From Cellulomonas sp. URHE0023 (GTDB lineage Bacteria > Actinomycetota > Actinomycetes > Actinomycetales > Cellulomonadaceae), in NCBI RefSeq assembly GCF_000688475.1, contig NZ_JIAN01000007.1:372001-436000 (forward strand): 64,000 nt of DNA, given 5' to 3'. Every line of letters begins with the position of its first letter. Within the stretch, counting starts at the first letter, position 1. Positions 61,265-64,000 of this stretch are shown one piece after another. The position numbers were made by a program, and so were the translations under genes. The notes under the pieces were generated by a model. The model was not told the origin of the DNA. It was given only the letters and a program-made list of their open reading frames with translations, and did not search any database.

Positions 61265-62158
61265 ATGACGGCCCGACTGCAGTCCCACCAGTACGGCAAG
61301 GCCGAGACGCGCGTCGTCCGGATCGTTCGTGACACGGCTCGGCACGAGATCCGTGACCTCAACGTCACCTCGGCTCTGCGCGGCACCTTCGAGGACGCCT
61401 ACCTGACCGGCGACCAGTCTGCGGTCCTTCCGACGGACACCCAGAAGAACATGGTCTTCGCGTATGCCAAGCAGCACGGGGTCGAGTCGCCCGAGCGGTT
61501 CGGCATCCTGCTCGCGGAGCACTTCGTGGACGACATCGCGCCCGTCACGGGCGCACGCGTCGACGTCCAGGAGTACACGTGGGTGCGCGCTGTCGTCGAC
61601 GGCGCCGAGCACGACCACACCTGGCTCCGCAGCGGCCAAGAGGTCCGGACCGCTTCGGTCACGGTCGACCAGGGCACGACGACCGTCATCGCCGGTCTCA
61701 AGGACCTGACCGTCCTGAAGTCGACCGGATCGGAGTTCACGGGCTTCCTCAAGGACGAGTACACGACCCTGCAGGAGACCGACGACCGAGTCCTCGCGAC
61801 GTCGCTGATCGCCCAGTGGCGCTACGCCGGGACCGACGTCGACTTCGACGCCACGTACGCCACGGTCCGCGAGACCCTCATCTCCACGTTCGCGACGCTG
61901 CACTCCCTCGCCCTGCAGCAGACCCTCTGGCACATGGGCGCGCAGGTCATCGAGCGGGTCCCCGAGGTGGTCGAGATCAGGTTCGCCGCACCCAACAAGC
62001 ACCACTTCCTCTCGGACCTCAGCCCGTTCGGCCTCGAGAACCCCGGCGAGGTGTTCTGGGCTGCCGACCGGCCCTACGGCCTCATCGAGGCGGTGATCGT
62101 CCGCGAGGGCGCTGCCCCGGTGGACGCCGCCTGGACTCGATCGGTCGGTGCGCCATGA
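61265..62158 (+). CDS. factor-independent urate oxidase
   Basis: A 297-residue T-fold enzyme that oxidises urate with O2 to 5-hydroxyisourate and H2O2. The catalytic Lys12 is in QYGKAETRV, Thr57 in AVLPTDTQKNMVFA and His in APNKHHFLSDLSPFG. The Phe/Arg substrate pocket (SEFTGFLKDEYTTL) is present. Upstream genes make urate and downstream genes process its products. The next gene (guanine deaminase) follows after 70 bp on the same strand. Confidence 0.96.
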   Translation: MTARLQSHQYGKAETRVVRIVRDTARHEIRDLNVTSALRGTFEDAYLTGDQSAVLPTDTQKNMVFAYAKQHGVESPERFGILLAEHFVDDIAPVTGARVDVQEYTWVRAVVDGAEHDHTWLRSGQEVRTASVTVDQGTTTVIAGLKDLTVLKSTGSEFTGFLKDEYTTLQETDDRVLATSLIAQWRYAGTDVDFDATYATVRETLISTFATLHSLALQQTLWHMGAQVIERVPEVVEIRFAAPNKHHFLSDLSPFGLENPGEVFWAADRPYGLIEAVIVREGAAPVDAAWTRSVGAP

Positions 62159-62228
62159 GCCCCGTCCCGACGCCGCCACGACCCGACCGGGTGGCTCACC
62201 CACCCGCCACGTCCATCAGGGAGCCTCG

Positions 62229-62729
62229 ATGACCCGGTCCGACGGCGCGCACCGGCTCGACGACGACGACGAGCGCTGGCTCACCGAGGCGGTCGCCCTT
62301 GCCACGTCCAACGTCGCCGAAGGCGGTGGGCCGTTCGGGGCCGTCGTCGTCCTCGACGGCGTCGTCATCGGCACCGGCCAGAACCGCGTCACGCGTGACA
62401 ACGACCCCACAGCCCACGCCGAGGTGCAGGCGATCCGCGCCGCGTGCCGGGCGATCGGCGGCTTCTCGCTCGACCGCGCCACCCTGTACACGTCCTGCGA
62501 GCCGTGCCCGCTGTGCCTCGCCGCGTGCCTGTGGTCCCGGGCGCGCCGGGTCGTCTACGCCGCCAACCGCGACGATGCTGCCCGTGCAGGCTTCGACGAC
62601 TCGCTCTTCTACGACCTGTTCGCGGCCGACCGAGGCACGTGGCCGATGCCTGTCGTCGGGCACCGCGTCCCCGCCACCTCCGAACCGATGGACGCCTGGC
62701 TGGCCCGCCCGACCAAGGTCGAGTACTGA
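62229..62729 (+). CDS. guaD: guanine deaminase (CMP/dCMP-deaminase fold)
   Basis: A 166-residue zinc enzyme converting guanine to xanthine. HAEVQAIRAACRA provides the Zn His and catalytic Glu, and TSCEPCPLCLAACLWSRA provides two Cys ligands. NRDDAARAGFDDSLFYDLF matches the C-terminal signature of Bacillus GuaD. AGGGAG precedes ATG at 62229; an upstream open extension has no conservation. Its product, xanthine, is the substrate for the dehydrogenase encoded at 47-51 kb. Confidence 0.92.
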   Translation: MTRSDGAHRLDDDDERWLTEAVALATSNVAEGGGPFGAVVVLDGVVIGTGQNRVTRDNDPTAHAEVQAIRAACRAIGGFSLDRATLYTSCEPCPLCLAACLWSRARRVVYAANRDDAARAGFDDSLFYDLFAADRGTWPMPVVGHRVPATSEPMDAWLARPTKVEY

Positions 62730-62749
62730 CCGCAGCCCTGAACGGGCCC

Positions 62750-63082
62750 TCAGCTCCCCCGGTACGTCGAGTAGGCGAACGGGCTGAGCAGCACGGGCAC
62801 GTGGTAGTGGCTGGAGTCCACGACGTCGAAGACGACGACCACCTCCGGCAGGAACGATGCCTGCCCGGTCGAGGCGAAGTACGCCGCGGTGTCGAACACG
62901 AACCGGTAGGTCCCCACCGGCACGGACTTCGGCGCGAGGGACCGTGCACGCCCGTCGTCATCGGTGGTCCCGGATCCCACGAGAACCCACTCACCAGCGA
63001 CCCGGGATGACAGGACGACCGGCACGCCGACGGCTGGCCGGCCGTGAGCGACGTCCAGGACGTGAGTGGTCAGCTGGCTCAT
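62750..63082 (-). CDS. uraH: 5-hydroxyisourate hydrolase
   Basis: A 110-residue transthyretin-like protein. The N-terminal TTHVLDVAHGRPAVGVPV, the SSHYHVPVLLSPFAYSTYRGS end and its YRGS tail are diagnostic; His8, Arg and the second His form the active site. It opens 5-hydroxyisourate to OHCU. It overlaps the OHCU decarboxylase gene by four bases and is convergent with the guanine deaminase gene. Confidence 0.96.
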   Translation of the reverse strand: MSQLTTHVLDVAHGRPAVGVPVVLSSRVAGEWVLVGSGTTDDDGRARSLAPKSVPVGTYRFVFDTAAYFASTGQASFLPEVVVVFDVVDSSHYHVPVLLSPFAYSTYRGS

Positions 63083-63639
63083 GAACGCTCCTCGTCGGAC
63101 GACGACGCCGGCGGCGGTACGGAAGGCACCGCCGGTCGCGCAGTCGTCGGCACGGCAGAGAGCGCGGAGACGACGAACAGCGCCTGCAAACGCAGGAGCG
63201 CGATCTCGCGCAGCTGGTCGGCCACCTCCCGCTCCTCCTCGGCCGGCGCCAGGGCCAGCCGACGATTCAGCTCGGCGAGGATCTCGGGCCGCGACCGCCC
63301 GGCGGCCCGGATCAGGAAGATGCGCCCGAAGCGCTCCTCATAGGCGCGGTTTCCGGCAGTCATCGCCGCGACGAGCGCGGGGTCGTCGGTCGAGGACGCC
63401 GCCTGCTCGGAACGGCTGAGCGACGCCGACGACCCGGAACCCGCCGCACCGATGCGCGGGTGCGACGCGAGCGCCTCGTCGATCTCCGCGGAGGACAACG
63501 ACCGTGCGGCCAGGTCCGCGGCACCGAGCAGGTCACCGACAGACGCGTACGGGCAGCCTGACGCGACCTGCGACACCCAGCGCGACACGTGCAGCGCGGT
63601 GTCGAGGAGGGTCCGGGTCTCGGGGGTGTCCTGGATCAT
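63079..63639 (-). CDS. uraD: 2-oxo-4-hydroxy-4-carboxy-5-ureidoimidazoline decarboxylase
   Basis: A 186-residue helical enzyme that decarboxylates OHCU to (S)-allantoin. Family features are GCPYASVGDLLGAAD, the catalytic His and substrate contacts in EALASHPRIGA, and YEERFGRIFLIRAAGRSRPEIL with LNRRLAL. The N-terminus is a little shorter than usual and the Ser/Pro/Ala-rich C-tail is unconserved. ATG at 63639 is preceded by AAGGTGAG. It precedes the hydrolase gene in a two-gene operon. Confidence 0.94.
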   Translation of the reverse strand: MIQDTPETRTLLDTALHVSRWVSQVASGCPYASVGDLLGAADLAARSLSSAEIDEALASHPRIGAAGSGSSASLSRSEQAASSTDDPALVAAMTAGNRAYEERFGRIFLIRAAGRSRPEILAELNRRLALAPAEEEREVADQLREIALLRLQALFVVSALSAVPTTARPAVPSVPPPASSSDEERS

Positions 63640-63668
63640 GAGCTCACCTTCGTGGCACGGTACGGGGC

Positions 63669-64000
63669 GTGCCAATGATCAGCGGGATCGTTCTCGCAGC
63701 CGGCTCGGGTTCCCGTCACGGCGGCCCGAAGGCACTCGTGCCGGGCTGGCTCGACGCCGCCACGCGACTCCTGCTCGACGCGGGCTGCTCGCGTGTGGTC
63801 GTCGTGCTGGGTGCGGGTGCCGACCAGGCGCGTGACCTGCTTGCACCCGACCCACGCATCGTCATCCAGACCGCGAAGGACTGGGCCGACGGCATGGCCG
63901 CCTCGCTGCGCGCAGGACTCGCGAGCGCCACCGGCGACGCGGTGCTGATCACGCTCGTCGACCTCCCGGGCACCCCGGGCACCGTCGCGGCTCGCGTGCT
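63669..64000 (+). CDS. MocA-like molybdenum cofactor cytidylyltransferase (3' end outside the window)
   Basis: The first ~110 residues of a nucleotidyltransferase. ISGIVLAAGSGSRHGGPKAL is the NTP-binding P-loop with the conserved Lys, followed by VVVVLGAGADQARDLL, DGMAASLRAGLASATGDAVL and the metal-binding Asp in LITLVDLPG. MocA attaches CMP to molybdopterin, needed for some Mo hydroxylases, fitting the nearby XDH and XdhC genes. GTG at 63669 or ATG at 63675 starts it, only ~29 bp from the divergent uraD. Confidence 0.8.
   Translation, partial: MPMISGIVLAAGSGSRHGGPKALVPGWLDAATRLLLDAGCSRVVVVLGAGADQARDLLAPDPRIVIQTAKDWADGMAASLRAGLASATGDAVLITLVDLPGTPGTVAARV

Noticed and set aside
1-64000. CRISPR arrays, tRNA or rRNA genes, insertion sequences, prophage genes
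   Set aside because: No regularly spaced direct repeats, tRNA-like cloverleafs, transposase motifs or phage structural genes were seen.

Overview
The window is 64 kb of very GC-rich DNA (roughly 70% or more by eye) with many GTG starts, dense gene packing and frequent 1-4 base gene overlaps. It suggests an actinobacterium, most likely a member of the Cellulomonadaceae. Pointers are a secreted GH6 cellulase preceded by a CebR/CelR-type operator, an F420-type luciferase-like oxidoreductase, a class E sortase (LAxTG) anchor, and LuxR/LAL and MmyB-type regulators. No rRNA, tRNA, CRISPR array, insertion sequence or prophage was seen. The window is ordinary chromosome with accessory modules.

Layout. 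1-3.8 kb: tail of a wall-anchored protein, a NarL-type two-component system, a PfkB sugar kinase with a small membrane protein. 3.9-11.1 kb: housekeeping genes (glucose-6-phosphate isomerase, S4 protein, DUF72, AlkA-like glycosylase, chemoreceptor, YCII protein, DUF1992 protein). 11.2-16.4 kb: an OmpR-type two-component system divergent from an exported LolA-like protein and an ABC exporter. 16.4-18.2 kb: a ClgR/PopR-like regulator, ending in Leu-Ala-Ala, convergent with a clpP pair. 18.3-20.1 kb: Cys-rich pentapeptide protein and LLM oxidoreductase. 20.1-23.7 kb: a phenolic-lipid type cluster (UbiA prenyltransferase divergent from type III PKS, ICMT-like methyltransferase and FAD hydroxylase). 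23.8-32.1 kb: SDR/regulator pair, NUDIX, luxS-mtnN, flotillin/NfeD, RidA, cupin, NYN-LOTUS protein. 32.2-33.6 kb: GH6 cellulase. 33.6-39.5 kb: membrane protein divergent from a two-component system, a DHFR-family pseudogene, an FMO-like oxidoreductase, rlmC, a DinB-like protein. 39.5-45.5 kb: an alpha/beta-hydrolase-glycosyltransferase fusion overlapping a methyltransferase, divergent from a LAL regulator. 45.5-47.2 kb: DUF1905, a membrane HExxH protein, a hydrolase.

47.3-64 kb is a catabolic region built around purines. A two-gene molybdenum hydroxylase (FAD subunit plus a fused 2Fe-2S/Mo subunit), XdhC, a MocA-like cytidylyltransferase, an 8-oxoguanine-deaminase-like amidohydrolase, a CodA-like amidohydrolase and a guanine deaminase could all feed urate formation. 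Urate oxidase, 5-hydroxyisourate hydrolase and OHCU decarboxylase would then carry urate to allantoin. Embedded in it is a tightly coupled run (CodA-like deaminase, NitT/TauT-type ABC importer, FAD-linked oxidase, creatininase-family hydrolase, PdxH-like oxidase). Its substrate cannot be named from sequence, and it is the best candidate here for an undescribed pathway. Next in novelty are the hydrolase-glycosyltransferase fusion module and the phenolic-lipid cluster.
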